A stretch of DNA of 64,000 bases from Butyrivibrio sp. (GCA_023664865.1 JAMPEU010000001.1:192281-256280); one strand, 5' to 3'. Counted from the stretch's first letter, positions 16,809-26,778 are shown. Translations and numbers: made by a program. The notes: generated by a model from the sequence alone, not told the origin.

Positions 16809-19800
16809 CTATTCCACCATAATCTCCTTCCCCAGTGCAAACGAATATATAATCTTCCGAATATCCATTTTTATGTCAACCTGTTCTCCGCCCAAAAGCT
16901 GCCCCAAAGCCTCTGCATAATAATCAAGCTGTGTATGATAACGCTTTATAAGTTCCTCTTCCGTCTTTACGACGTCGGTCTTATAGTCAAGCACCACGAA
17001 CTTTCCGTCCTCTTCAAAGAAAACATCTATTATTCCCTGAATAAGCACTGTTTCTTCCGGTGGAAACGCATCATTTAAGCGATTTGCCGGAAGTCCCAAT
17101 ACAAAAGGCTGCTCCTTATAAAGCTTTCCTTTTACATCGGCATGCGCCATTCGTCCTGCCGCGCTACTCTGCGTAAATTTCAATATCTTCTGCGGCGAGA
17201 TAACGTCACGATACGACTGCGGCATTTTTCCATCGTCAATCATTTTCTTAAGCTGTACATCAACCAGCTCTTTTCGCGCTTCTTCGCTGTCTGCGCCAAG
17301 CAATGATTTAAAGTCAAAAAGCTCCATCGCCTTATGATATGCGCTGCCTCGCTCTGTCCCGCTGACTGTATCCTCCTGCTTGATAAATTTCGGCAGATAT
17401 GGGACAATCGTCTCTTCATCAAACATAGGGAACGAAAAGTCGATTTCTTCCTTCATTCCCGCCTTCTTCAGCTCCGATACCGTAGTCTTGGCATATAAGT
17501 CCTTAAGGCACTCATAGGGATATTGGTATGAAAACCGCTCTTCCATCGTCTTCATAAGCGTCACATCAAGCTCGCCCGCTTTATATGCCATACTGCTTAA
17601 AACAAGCTTCCTTCTGTTCTCTTCCCTCTCTATCGTCTCCTTTATCTCGTCTCCGGCTATATCCTCGTATTTTAAGACAGATACCTGTATCCCCATTTCT
17701 TCTTTATAAAATTCTGCGGTGTCAGCAGGCTGCTGTCCATATTCCTCCCAGACTTTATCAAAACATTTATTCCTTGCCGCTGAATAAAGCAGGATATCCA
17801 TAAAACTGTCCGCCTGAAGCAGCATATCATAAGGAAGCTTTCTATTTTTACAGCCTTTTATAAGTGAGAGCGAGGCAGCTTTCTTCTCCATATTCTTTAT
17901 GGTTCCAATCAGAATAAGCTTCTCCTTAGCCCTTGTCATTGCCACATACAATATTCTTAGTTCCTCGGCAAGATTATCCTGCCTGATTTTAGACGCAATA
18001 TAGTTTCTTCTCAGGTTACGGCTCATGACGCGCCGTCCGGCGTCAATATAGTCTACGCCGATTCCTTCCTCCACGTCCATAACCAAATGAGCGTTTGCAT
18101 CCCTGTTATTAAAGCTTTTCGAGAGTCCGGCGACAAAGCATATGGGAAACTCCAAGCCCTTACTCTTGTGGATACTCATAATTCGCACCACATCTGCATT
18201 CTCGTCCTGTAAATTGGCTTCGCCGTAGTCCACATCATACTTTTCCAGCTGTTCTATATATCTTAAGAAATGATACAGGCCGTAATAACTCGTTTTCTCA
18301 TAATCGACGGCTTTTACAATCAACATCTCCACATTTCCGCGCCGCCTGCTGCCGCCGGGTTTCGCCGCCACATATGACAGATATGAATAATCCCTGATAA
18401 TCTCCTGAAGAAGTTCATGCACGGGCATATATACTGCCATGTCTCTGTACATGCCTATTTTGCTTATAAAAAGTTTAATTTTCTCCCGCAGCGCATTATC
18501 ACTTCCCACACTTGCATATTCCGCCACTGCATCATACAGATGTCTTTTACCCTGTAACTCCGGCTCTTCATCATGCACTTTATTCTCTGACTCTGCCCTC
18601 TCATCGTGCGTATGCTCTTTATCTTGTAGCTCTGCCTTCTCATCGCGCGTATGCCTTCTATCTCGTGACTCCGCCTTAATAAGTGCAATCTCTTCTTCCG
18701 TAAAGCCGCCGAAAACAGAGTGTAACACCCCATACAGCGGAATATCCTGAATCGGATTGTCCAATATCCTTAAAAAATGCAGAAGTTCCCGGATTTCCGT
18801 AGACGCAAAATATCCGGTCTTAGACGTAACATGCGCCGGTATTCCTTCCTCTTCAAGAATACGCTTAAACTCTTCATCCCAGCCCGTAGTAGTGCGGAGC
18901 AGGATAACTATATCCCTATATGACGCTTTTCGCAAAAGTCCGGTCTCCTCATCTGTCACCTGAAAAGACGCTACAAGCCGTTTAATCCGTGAAGCAATGG
19001 CATATGCCTCTTCTTCCCTATCCTCAGCATTATAAAGCACAAGCTCCGTATCATTGTCATGAGCGGCTGCCGCAGCCGGATACGACGCGCCCATAAAGAG
19101 CGCCGCCTTTTCGTCATAGTCTATCCCGCCCAGTTCCTTTATCATAACCTGTGAAAAAACCGCATTTGCGCTTGTAAGCACTTCTTCCCTGCTCCTAAAA
19201 TTCTTATGTAAGTCTATCCTCATGGACTCGCTGCCTTCCAGTCCATAGGCATTATATTTTTCCATAAAAATCTCAGGTCTGGCAAGGCGGAACTTATATA
19301 TGCTCTGCTTGACGTCCCCAACCATAAAACGATTATAATTCCTATCCGCTTCCCCCGAAATAACGGACAGCAGATACTCCTGCACCAAATTACTGTCCTG
19401 ATACTCGTCAATAAGGATTTCTGCGAAATGTTCCCGATATTCTAGGGCGGGCGCATTAGGCACAATGCTTCCGTCTTCACTTTTGCGCAGCAAAATCGCA
19501 AGCGCAAAATGCTCTATATCGTCAAAATCCAATATGTTCTTGTCACGCTTTGCCTGATCAAACTCTTCCTTAAAAATAAGCGTCAAATCCGCCAGCGCGC
19601 AAACGGCGGTAGAGCAGGCTGCAGCCTGTCTGGATATTTCTGCCTGTGGAAGCGAAAAATAGTCCTTCTGTATCGACTGCAGCAGCTCTTTTATCTCTGT
19701 GCGGGCATTCTTTACAATCTCACGCTTTACTGCCGACACGGTCTCGTCCTTTTTCGAAGAAAGTCTGTCAAAAGTTAAGCCGGCAAATCTCTCATAACGC

Positions 19801-20642
19801 CTCTCATAGTCGGAAGCGTCAATCAGCCCTTCTATTTTTTCTTTTTCCCTATCCAGCAATTCTCCGTACATATGCGGTCCGTCCGGCTCTTCACATATAG
19901 CTATGCACATATTTATGCGCTCTAAGGCTCCTTTAAGCAAAAGCCCTGTATTATTCATCAAACGCTCAACCCATTTTTCAGACTCAAAGCAGCCTGGTTT
20001 TCTTTCTCCAAACCATTCTTCTGCACCAGAGTAATCCGCTTTTCTTTCTTCCAGCCATTCCTCAGGAAAAGGATTGCTCATGGCAAAATCATACAATTTC
20101 AAAACCGCCTCTTCCACAGCCTTATCCCGGCTGCCGGTGCTGAAATATTCCATGCAGTTTAAGAAATTCTCATCCCCATCGCTGTATTGCCGCTCTAACA
20201 CATCCGCAAGCACATCAGCCTTAAGCAGCCTTAACTCTCCCTCATCCGCAATCCTGAAACCCGGATCCAGACCGATTGTATGAAAATAATTACGGATAAC
20301 AAAAAGGCAGAAACTGTCTATCGTCGTAATCTGCGCATTATGCAGCAATGTCATTTGCCGCTGCAGATGCTCGTTCTCAGGCTCCGAGATAAGTTTAAGC
20401 CCTATCACATTCCTTATCCTTTCACGCATCTGCGCTGCCGCCGCATTGGTAAAAGTCACCACAAGCAGACGGTCGATATCCACAGGGTTATCGCCGTCGC
20501 TTATCATTTTCACAATACGCTCTACCAATACAGCCGTCTTGCCTGAGCCTGCTGCCGCAGATACCAAAAGACTGCATCCATGCGTATCAATCACTTTCTG
20601 TTGTTCTTTAGTATATATAACGCCCACTTTGCCACTCTCCAT
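16809..20642 (-). CDS. addA: ATP-dependent helicase/nuclease subunit A
   Basis: AddA is the helicase-nuclease motor of the AddAB complex, which processes double-strand DNA ends for RecA loading at Chi-like sites. It has 1277 aa. UvrD-type motifs include SAAAGSGKTAVLVERI (Walker A, about 28-43), LIDEYQDSN (Walker B), VGDVKQSIYKFRLA and IMSIHKSKGLEF. The C-terminal RecB-like nuclease has FVVLDYKTDVV. At about 640-690 a hydrophilic block with degenerate internal repeats (DERAESE, DEKAELQDKEHTH) interrupts the helicase region and is unusual. Start: ATG 20642 has only a weak site; a GTG at 20627 with GGAGAG 7 nt upstream may be the true start. It follows addB by 34 bp. Confidence 0.96.
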   Translation of the reverse strand: MESGKVGVIYTKEQQKVIDTHGCSLLVSAAAGSGKTAVLVERIVKMISDGDNPVDIDRLLVVTFTNAAAAQMRERIRNVIGLKLISEPENEHLQRQMTLLHNAQITTIDSFCLFVIRNYFHTIGLDPGFRIADEGELRLLKADVLADVLERQYSDGDENFLNCMEYFSTGSRDKAVEEAVLKLYDFAMSNPFPEEWLEERKADYSGAEEWFGERKPGCFESEKWVERLMNNTGLLLKGALERINMCIAICEEPDGPHMYGELLDREKEKIEGLIDASDYERRYERFAGLTFDRLSSKKDETVSAVKREIVKNARTEIKELLQSIQKDYFSLPQAEISRQAAACSTAVCALADLTLIFKEEFDQAKRDKNILDFDDIEHFALAILLRKSEDGSIVPNAPALEYREHFAEILIDEYQDSNLVQEYLLSVISGEADRNYNRFMVGDVKQSIYKFRLARPEIFMEKYNAYGLEGSESMRIDLHKNFRSREEVLTSANAVFSQVMIKELGGIDYDEKAALFMGASYPAAAAAHDNDTELVLYNAEDREEEAYAIASRIKRLVASFQVTDEETGLLRKASYRDIVILLRTTTGWDEEFKRILEEEGIPAHVTSKTGYFASTEIRELLHFLRILDNPIQDIPLYGVLHSVFGGFTEEEIALIKAESRDRRHTRDEKAELQDKEHTHDERAESENKVHDEEPELQGKRHLYDAVAEYASVGSDNALREKIKLFISKIGMYRDMAVYMPVHELLQEIIRDYSYLSYVAAKPGGSRRRGNVEMLIVKAVDYEKTSYYGLYHFLRYIEQLEKYDVDYGEANLQDENADVVRIMSIHKSKGLEFPICFVAGLSKSFNNRDANAHLVMDVEEGIGVDYIDAGRRVMSRNLRRNYIASKIRQDNLAEELRILYVAMTRAKEKLILIGTIKNMEKKAASLSLIKGCKNRKLPYDMLLQADSFMDILLYSAARNKCFDKVWEEYGQQPADTAEFYKEEMGIQVSVLKYEDIAGDEIKETIEREENRRKLVLSSMAYKAGELDVTLMKTMEERFSYQYPYECLKDLYAKTTVSELKKAGMKEEIDFSFPMFDEETIVPYLPKFIKQEDTVSGTERGSAYHKAMELFDFKSLLGADSEEARKELVDVQLKKMIDDGKMPQSYRDVISPQKILKFTQSSAAGRMAHADVKGKLYKEQPFVLGLPANRLNDAFPPEETVLIQGIIDVFFEEDGKFVVLDYKTDVVKTEEELIKRYHTQLDYYAEALGQLLGGEQVDIKMDIRKIIYSFALGKEIMVE

Positions 20643-20676
20643 CGTCCGCTATTGCTATTGTTACTGCCGTGTCTGC

Positions 20677-23600
20677 TTAGTCCCTTGCTATTATCTGTCG
20701 CATCTGTTCAATCACTTCATCATGCGTCATTTTTTCAAGTTCGCGCTTATCATATCCCGCAATCTCCGCATCATAACCGCATACGCTCTTATATTCGCAA
20801 TATGTGCATGCACTGTTTCCGTTATGTTCGCATGGGGCTACGGCTATATCGCCATGTATGATGCCGTTTCCCAGTTCCTTGATTTTATGGTTTACATAAT
20901 CCGAAACAATCTTCATATCCTCTTCGCTGATAACTCCTGAATTAGCAGAAAAAGTTCCGTCCTTTTTCCGCTCTATCGGTAAAATATCCGACTTAGTTGT
21001 AAATTCACGGTCTAAGAGGTTGACTGCTCTCTCATTACTGCTCACCATCCCCGTCATTTTAAGTTCCTGAAGCAGTTTAAGATTAAGCTGTTCGGGCGTC
21101 AGCCCCTGTCCGTCGTCTACCATGGGATCCGCTATATGATAGTACAGCATCGCCGCAGGAACCACGTTTTTATCGGGATATTTCTTCTTTTCCAGTTCAA
21201 CCGCCGCATTCATATAGACTACCAGCTGCAGCTGCAAGCCATAGTATAACGCCGCCAAATCGAATCTGCGGCTGCCTGACTTATAATCTATGACCTTGAC
21301 ATATACGGTATCATTTTCTTCGCATGTATCAATCCTGTCAATTCTTCCGCGCAGTTTCATTTTCTCCTGCCCGCTTAAGGCAATATTCACGGAATCAAGC
21401 TCATCCAGCGTCTGGAACGACATTTCAAAATGCTCCGGCAGAAACGCTCCCTTCTTAAGCTGCGCCTGCAAAGTATTTACGGTCCTTAAAAGAATCCGCC
21501 TTATACGCTGCAAAAGATATTTATTTCGGGCGCTGCTGTACAGAATCGTCTCACCATATCCGACCGCATAAGCCTCAATCGCCTCATCCAGTATCTTTTC
21601 CCCTATTTCATCAGGAAAATCTAACCATGTATAGCCATACTCTGACAATTTATCCGCAAAAAGTTCCAGTACGCCGTGGAATACATTTCCCATATCCACA
21701 TCTTCAAAGCTGTACTCTTCCCTTTCCTTTAATGACAAGCCATACTGCAGAAAATGCGCATAAGCACAGGAGGCATATTTCTCCAGACGGCTGACGCTGT
21801 TATACAATATGCTGCCATACAAAAGACCGGTTATCTGTCTTGAGAGCGGACTGTCCTTATAACAATAGAACGCCGTATCTATCAGTTTATCTATCCGCTC
21901 CTTATAAGCGGAATTAAAATAATAGCTGTTATAGAATGTGAAAAGTTTCTTTTCACCACTTTCATCAAGCCTGCCCGCCGCATACTCCCTAAGCATATCC
22001 GTCAAAAAGCTGATGCCGTCTTCGCCGTTTATCAACTGTTCTTCCATGGGAAGCAGCTCCGGATTTCGCTTCACAAGCTGCGGATACAGTTTCTTAACCG
22101 TATCTATCAGATATGCCGGACGCTTGCTCTTACCGTCGTTCCCCACCCTTGCATATGATAAATACAGCATGTCTGAAGGCTTAGTCATATTCAGATACAG
22201 ATACAACCGCTGGATATACATCTGCTGCCTCGGCGTCGGCGCAAGCTCCCAGCCCGACTCCTGCAGAAATTCCCTGTCGATATCCGAAATAATGCCGCCC
22301 CCGCCTGTTCCTTTGGGAATATTATCATCATTTATCCCCATAAAAAACAGGATTTTAACCTGTTTTAAACGCGTCCTCTCTATATCTCCGATTACGATTC
22401 TGTCCACATTCTGCGGAATCGTCCCTACCGTAATCTCGGCAAAACCCGCGTCCAATATCTGCGCAAATTCCTGAAAACTCATCTCTTCGCCACTAAGAAG
22501 CCCCTCTATCTGATCCAACAAATCGATTACCAATCCGTAAATCTGCGCATATTCCTTAGCCCTAACCAAATTTCCTTGTGCCTTAAAGCCCTCTTCAAAA
22601 TTCTTAAGCTTAAGCTGTAACTCATTTTTTACCAGAAAATCATACAAGGCATACACCAGCTCCCCAGCCGTCTTAAATGTCCCGATTAACGGCTCAAGCT
22701 GCTGCATAATTTTCTCCCGCAGAGCATTATATAATTCAAGAGACGCAACGCCTTCTTCCCCGCCGCTCTCTTTATATACAAAAAGGCTGCTCCACTTGTT
22801 CCTGCCACGGATGCCGAACCTTCTTACATAATTCTCCAGCCTGTCAATATCCTCCCTCTTAAATCCGCACAATCCCGTCCTTAGATAATGGAATACCGAC
22901 TCTCTGCCGAAATCCTTAAGCACAATCTGCAGCGCGCTCCGTATGTATTCGGTAAAAGGATTGAACAATATCCCTCTGGTCTGATCCATATAGATGGGAA
23001 TGTCGAACTTGGCAAACTCTTCCTCTATATCATTGGCATAATCCGCCATATTCCCGCTTACCACTGCGATATCACGGTAATGCAGCGCAGGCCCCCCCGC
23101 AAGCAGCCTTCTTATCTCTATACAGACCTGACGCACTTCCTCTTTCGGGGTGGACGCTTCAATCAGGTGAATGTTTTCAGGCTCTCCATCATAAGCTTCT
23201 ATCGGATACCTGAAAAGATGCTTCTCCAAATGCGCAAGTTCCGGATTTTCCGCAAACCTGGGGATTCTTCCCTGAATTCTGTCCTGACATATTACCGCCG
23301 GTACCATCTCGCAGCCACATTCAGCCCCCAGTTTCCTTAAATCCGCCACTGTCTTCTTACTCAAATGGAAAAGCTTCTGCTCGCCGTCTAATTGATAGGG
23401 GTTCTCTGCAATATCTATCGTAATGCTGACAATCACCTTATCTGCAAGGCGCATAAGCTCTTGGATTACGCGGTTCTGAATCGGCGTAAATCCGGTAAAA
23501 CCATCAAAGGCAATAACACAGTTCCTTATAATTTCAGACTTAGGCAGGGCTGCCTTAAGCTTATCCAGAGTTTCTTCCGTAGTAATAAACTTCTCCTGTA

Positions 23601-24108
23601 TATATGATAAAAAACTGCCATACAGAACTTGCAAATCATTCAGCTTATAATAAAGCGCCCCTCTTTTCTGCGCGCTTTTCGCTATATCTCCAAGTTCCTT
23701 AATCCCTATGCCATACTGCATAAATTCCGAAATGGCGGACTTTACCTCATGGACATAACCTATCTTATTCATATGTTTCCCGATTACAGACAGCTTTTCC
23801 TGCTCGCTTTGCGCAATCTTGCGCAAAATCAGGCTCTTTCCGGTATCATCAAGCACAGGCAGCTGCTCGTATCCTACTTCTTCAAGTATCCTATGCGTAA
23901 GCCGCCCAAAACTTAGGACATCAATATTCATAATGCCCTTTTTCGGATGCTCTAAAACCAAGTCCATCTGCGTCTGCATCGTAAACTGGTCCGGAACAAT
24001 CAGCAGAAAATTACGTTTCGGCTCGCGAATCGACTCTTCTATTATATATTCATGAAGTTTTTTGCTCTTTCCGGCGCCTGAACCACCGAAATAAAACTGA
24101 AGCGACAC
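20677..24108 (-). CDS. addB: ATP-dependent helicase/deoxyribonuclease subunit B
   Basis: AddB is the partner of AddA. It has 1143 aa, starts with GTG at 24108 (AGGAGAG 8 nt upstream) and carries the Walker A GGSGAGKSKKL at about 9-19. The second nuclease of the complex lies at the C-terminus: KVIDYKSGSRRFDL. The iron-sulfur cluster cysteines that hold this domain together are visible: one in YASCAYAHFLQYG and three in CTYCEYKSVCGYD. Helicase motifs are degenerate, as is usual in AddB, which recognises Chi. The order rpn-addB-addA on the minus strand, with 27- and 34-bp gaps, suggests one transcript. A run of seven C bases (23092-23098) lies inside the coding sequence. Confidence 0.96.
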   Translation of the reverse strand: MSLQFYFGGSGAGKSKKLHEYIIEESIREPKRNFLLIVPDQFTMQTQMDLVLEHPKKGIMNIDVLSFGRLTHRILEEVGYEQLPVLDDTGKSLILRKIAQSEQEKLSVIGKHMNKIGYVHEVKSAISEFMQYGIGIKELGDIAKSAQKRGALYYKLNDLQVLYGSFLSYIQEKFITTEETLDKLKAALPKSEIIRNCVIAFDGFTGFTPIQNRVIQELMRLADKVIVSITIDIAENPYQLDGEQKLFHLSKKTVADLRKLGAECGCEMVPAVICQDRIQGRIPRFAENPELAHLEKHLFRYPIEAYDGEPENIHLIEASTPKEEVRQVCIEIRRLLAGGPALHYRDIAVVSGNMADYANDIEEEFAKFDIPIYMDQTRGILFNPFTEYIRSALQIVLKDFGRESVFHYLRTGLCGFKREDIDRLENYVRRFGIRGRNKWSSLFVYKESGGEEGVASLELYNALREKIMQQLEPLIGTFKTAGELVYALYDFLVKNELQLKLKNFEEGFKAQGNLVRAKEYAQIYGLVIDLLDQIEGLLSGEEMSFQEFAQILDAGFAEITVGTIPQNVDRIVIGDIERTRLKQVKILFFMGINDDNIPKGTGGGGIISDIDREFLQESGWELAPTPRQQMYIQRLYLYLNMTKPSDMLYLSYARVGNDGKSKRPAYLIDTVKKLYPQLVKRNPELLPMEEQLINGEDGISFLTDMLREYAAGRLDESGEKKLFTFYNSYYFNSAYKERIDKLIDTAFYCYKDSPLSRQITGLLYGSILYNSVSRLEKYASCAYAHFLQYGLSLKEREEYSFEDVDMGNVFHGVLELFADKLSEYGYTWLDFPDEIGEKILDEAIEAYAVGYGETILYSSARNKYLLQRIRRILLRTVNTLQAQLKKGAFLPEHFEMSFQTLDELDSVNIALSGQEKMKLRGRIDRIDTCEENDTVYVKVIDYKSGSRRFDLAALYYGLQLQLVVYMNAAVELEKKKYPDKNVVPAAMLYYHIADPMVDDGQGLTPEQLNLKLLQELKMTGMVSSNERAVNLLDREFTTKSDILPIERKKDGTFSANSGVISEEDMKIVSDYVNHKIKELGNGIIHGDIAVAPCEHNGNSACTYCEYKSVCGYDAEIAGYDKRELEKMTHDEVIEQMRQIIARD

Positions 24109-24135
24109 TTGTGCGGCTCTCCTTTACTTAAAATG

Positions 24136-24984
24136 TTATATTTCTAATACCATACATTCATCAAGTATACTCTCTACATCATAATCAGGGGCATATTTAT
24201 TCGCTATGTCACAGATATATTGAACCGTGTCTAAACGTTCTTCTAATTCCTCTGCTATGATTTCAGGTGTTTTACCCTTTGCCAGCTTTTGGCAGACTTG
24301 TTCTATCTCTCTTTCAACTCTGCCTTCCTTCTTACTGACACACCTCATTACTTCAAAATTCATATACTCACGCCTCCATTTCTTATGCTGCCTTACCGCA
24401 AACACTTCCTTATCAAGCTCTTCCGTGAAGACATCCTGCGGTTTCTGACTGTCAAAATATTTTAGCAGACTGACAAGTTCCTTGTCAGCGTCGTCCATTT
24501 TTCCCTTTGTGTTTAAAAAGATTTTCTCCGTCCCGTCATTAAGACGAATTGTGGTATCTTCGAGACAAATGTTCCCAAAATGATATATATGCCTTCCTTT
24601 TCCGAACAAATCAAAGGTACAGATAAAGATTATGTAATTTTTACCCAGCTGCTTATATTCTGCGCCCTTTTCAATCATATTAATGTCGATCACCGCCTGG
24701 TAATAACGACTTCTTAACGGAAGCTCTCCAGTGTCCCTCGTCTGCATCTCCACTGCGTAAACGGTATTCACATCATCATCGGCATATACGTCAATGCGCA
24801 CGCCTTTTGCCATATAGTCTGGCGCAACCGACTGCTGTTCGTCTATAAACACTATTTCACGGATTTTCATATCCAGAATGATTTCCAACAGTTTCTTGCA
24901 GTGTTTCGGGTTGCGCATTACTTTCCCGAACATAAAATCGTCAACAATAGTAAGTTCCTCGTACTTTTTTCTTTTTTTCTCCAT
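24136..24984 (-). CDS. Rpn-family PD-(D/E)XK nuclease
   Basis: It has 282 aa. ATG 24984 is preferred to 25056 because GGAGGG lies 5 nt before it. The protein starts MEKKRKKYEELTIVDDFMFG and has the PD-(D/E)XK pattern of the Rpn/transposase-31-like group: Asp in KGVRIDVYADDD, then YAVEMQTRD with the Glu-x-Gln catalytic end. A C-terminal helical tail contains EIIAEELEERLDTV. Rpn proteins in E. coli are Ca2+/Mg2+-stimulated DNA endonucleases that raise RecA-independent recombination, and some act as phage-defence toxins. The location, 27 bp upstream of addB, is notable: the gene would be transcribed with the main end-resection complex. A hairpin can sequester its ribosome site. Confidence 0.88.
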   Translation of the reverse strand: MEKKRKKYEELTIVDDFMFGKVMRNPKHCKKLLEIILDMKIREIVFIDEQQSVAPDYMAKGVRIDVYADDDVNTVYAVEMQTRDTGELPLRSRYYQAVIDINMIEKGAEYKQLGKNYIIFICTFDLFGKGRHIYHFGNICLEDTTIRLNDGTEKIFLNTKGKMDDADKELVSLLKYFDSQKPQDVFTEELDKEVFAVRQHKKWRREYMNFEVMRCVSKKEGRVEREIEQVCQKLAKGKTPEIIAEELEERLDTVQYICDIANKYAPDYDVESILDECMVLEI

Positions 24985-24990
24985 AGTTCC

Positions 24991-25010
24991 CTCCTGTGTT
25001 TTTGCAGGAG
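24991..25010 (-). promoter_or_regulatory. Hairpin overlapping the rpn ribosome binding site
   Basis: On the minus strand CTCCTG (25010-25005) pairs with CAGGAG (24996-24991), and the second arm is the core of the GGAGGG ribosome site of the rpn gene. Folding would reduce translation initiation. Confidence 0.5.
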
Positions 25011-25130
25011 TTCGCTGTGAAAACCCCCCGCTTCTATTATTTTGTGCTATTAGCATGGGATTTTCGAAAGAGAATCCATCATGAATGCAGGCGGTTTAAC
25101 CGCTGCATATAGAAAATAACTGATAAACGT

Positions 25131-25160
25131 AGTATAGCACATTTATGCTCATTAATGCAA
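25131..25160 (-). promoter_or_regulatory. Promoter of rpn-addB-addA
   Basis: On the minus strand TTGCAT (25160-25155) and TATACT (25136-25131) have an 18-bp spacer. The leader to the rpn ATG is about 140 nt and has small hairpins (GCAGCGGTTAAACCGCCTGC). The 355-bp gap 24985-25339 holds this and the divergent cysK promoter and no further gene. Confidence 0.65.
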
Positions 25161-25212
25161 TACTAAATTTATATTATAACAAACTATGTTGAAAAAAATT
25201 TTAAATTTCCTA

Positions 25213-25241
25213 TTGACATCTTACTCTTATCGTAGTATATT
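25213..25241 (+). promoter_or_regulatory. Promoter of cysK
   Basis: TTGACA (25213-25218) and TATATT (25236-25241) with a 17-bp spacer, about 90 bp before the cysK ATG. Confidence 0.75.
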
Positions 25242-25339
25242 TCATATAAATCCTATTGATTAAGTAGTATTTAAAATTAATTCAGCCGGCTGCAATACAG
25301 CAGTCTTGCGAAACTAAAAGAACAGGGAGGAATTTTATT

Positions 25340-26278
25340 ATGGCAAACATTAAACACAGCGCAGTAGAACTTATCGGCAACACTCCTCTATTGGAAGTTG
25401 CAAACTATGAAAAAGCAAATCAGGTCAATGACTCAACAATCTTAGTTAAGCTTGAATATTTCAATCCGGCAGGCTCGGTAAAAGACCGTATCGCACTCAG
25501 CATGATTGAAGACGCCGAGAAGAAAGGGGCGCTTAAACCGGGGGCTACGATTATTGAGCCGACTTCCGGCAATACTGGCATCGGACTTGCGGCAATAGCT
25601 GCGGCTAAAGGCTATAAAGCGGTTCTGACTCTTCCTGAGACGATGAGTGTAGAAAGAAGAAAACTGCTTCAGGCATATGGTGCAGAGCTTGTTCTGACAG
25701 AAGGCAGCAAGGGCATGAAAGGTGCGATTGCGAAAGCCGAAGAACTTCAAGCTGCAACCCCCGGCTCTATTATTTTAGGGCAGTTCGTGAATCCCGCTAA
25801 TCCTGCTATACATAAGGCAACGACGGGACCGGAAATCTGGAATGATACCGACGGTAAAGTAGATATCTTCGTCGCAGGCGTAGGCACGGGCGGAACTGTC
25901 ACAGGAGTAGGAAGTTATTTAAAAGAGAAAAATCCGAATGTAAAAGTCGTGGCGGTAGAGCCTGAAAGCAGCCCCGTTTTATCAGGCGGCGCTGCCGGAG
26001 CGCATAAAATCCAAGGCATCGGCGCAGGCTTCGTGCCGGAAGTTCTGGATACGGAAATTTATGACGAAATCATTCAAGTATCCAATGAGGACGCTTTTGC
26101 CGTTGGAAGAGAAATTGCGCTTAATGAAGGCGTATTGGTAGGAATCTCTTCCGGCGCAGCGCTCTTTGCAGCGACAGAGCTTGCTAAACGTCCCGAAAAT
26201 AAAGGAAAGACGATTGTTGCGCTGTTACCCGATTCAGGAGACAGATATTTATCTACGCCGTTGTTTTCTGCTGAATAA
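25340..26278 (+). CDS. cysK: Cysteine synthase (O-acetylserine sulfhydrylase)
   Basis: It has 312 aa and is a PLP enzyme that makes cysteine from O-acetylserine and sulfide. Visible signatures are [16 protein letters not shown] with the PLP-binding Lys (about 46), [12 protein letters not shown] for the substrate loop, [11 protein letters not shown] for the PLP phosphate, and VGISSGAAL. Length and motif spelling are typical of CysK; CysM or cystathionine beta-synthase would differ in the loop and length. The start has GGGAGGA about 8 nt upstream. Expressed from its own promoter. Palindromic element B starts 8 bp after the stop and may serve as its 3' end. Confidence 0.96.
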   Translation: MANIKHSAVELIGNTPLLEVANYEKANQVNDSTILVKLEYFNPAGSVKDRIALSMIEDAEKKGALKPGATIIEPTSGNTGIGLAAIAAAKGYKAVLTLPETMSVERRKLLQAYGAELVLTEGSKGMKGAIAKAEELQAATPGSIILGQFVNPANPAIHKATTGPEIWNDTDGKVDIFVAGVGTGGTVTGVGSYLKEKNPNVKVVAVEPESSPVLSGGAAGAHKIQGIGAGFVPEVLDTEIYDEIIQVSNEDAFAVGREIALNEGVLVGISSGAALFAATELAKRPENKGKTIVALLPDSGDRYLSTPLFSAE

Positions 26279-26285
26279 TTTTTAG

Positions 26286-26464
26286 CAGTTCAGCCGGCAG
26301 GCACATAGGCATATATGTTTCCCCGAGTGGTACGCTCTCGCTCCTTGGAAAATCGTAACGGTACTAAGTTCAAAAGCTGCTTCGCATCTTTTTCACTAAG
26401 TGCCGACGTTTTCCAAGGACCACTCAGGGAAACATATATGCCTATGTGCCTGTCGGCTGAATTG
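26286..26464 (-). repeat. Dispersed palindromic element, copy B
   Basis: A 179-bp element in reverse orientation. Arms of about 38 bp pair nearly perfectly (CAGTTCAGCCGGCAGG at 26286 against CCTGTCGGCTGAATTG ending at 26464); both arm mismatches are G-T wobbles. The inner stem differs from copy A (CCTTGGAAAACG against CGATTTTCCAAGG) but still pairs. It begins 8 bp after the cysK stop. Confidence 0.85.
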
Positions 26465-26604
26465 TTATGTGGATTTTATTATATAAGAGATTTATACAAT
26501 TAATTCATGGAAGTGTTATAGTATATTCCAGAGATACATGCTATCATTCAAGTAGAAAATGAACATAATGAGATAATTGTAAAATTCATTATTTCACAGC
26601 ATGA

Positions 26605-26742
26605 GTTGTACAATATATACAAAACATAAGCAGGGCGCTCTGCCGCCGTCGGCACTTGGCGAGGTCTTTTCGAGCCTAGTACCGCTACTGGCGGCAATGC
26701 AGCGAAAGTGTGCCCTACGTTGTTTTGTATATATTGTACAAC
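26605..26742 (+). repeat. Dispersed palindromic element, copy C
   Basis: A 138-bp element whose 21-bp terminal arms (26605-26625, 26722-26742) are perfect but share no sequence with the arms of A, B, D or E. The inner stem is TGCCGCC against GGCGGCA instead of the AT-rich stem of other copies. The centre GAGGTCTTTTCGAGCCTAGT and the AGCGAAAGTGTGCC tail identify it as the same family. It lies 36 bp before the carbohydrate-enzyme gene, so it may be in that mRNA leader. The gap 26279-26778 otherwise holds copy B and about 140 bp of AT-rich sequence without an ORF. Confidence 0.8.
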
Positions 26743-26778
26743 GTAGCTTATTAAACAATATCCGAAGGGAGATTTCTT

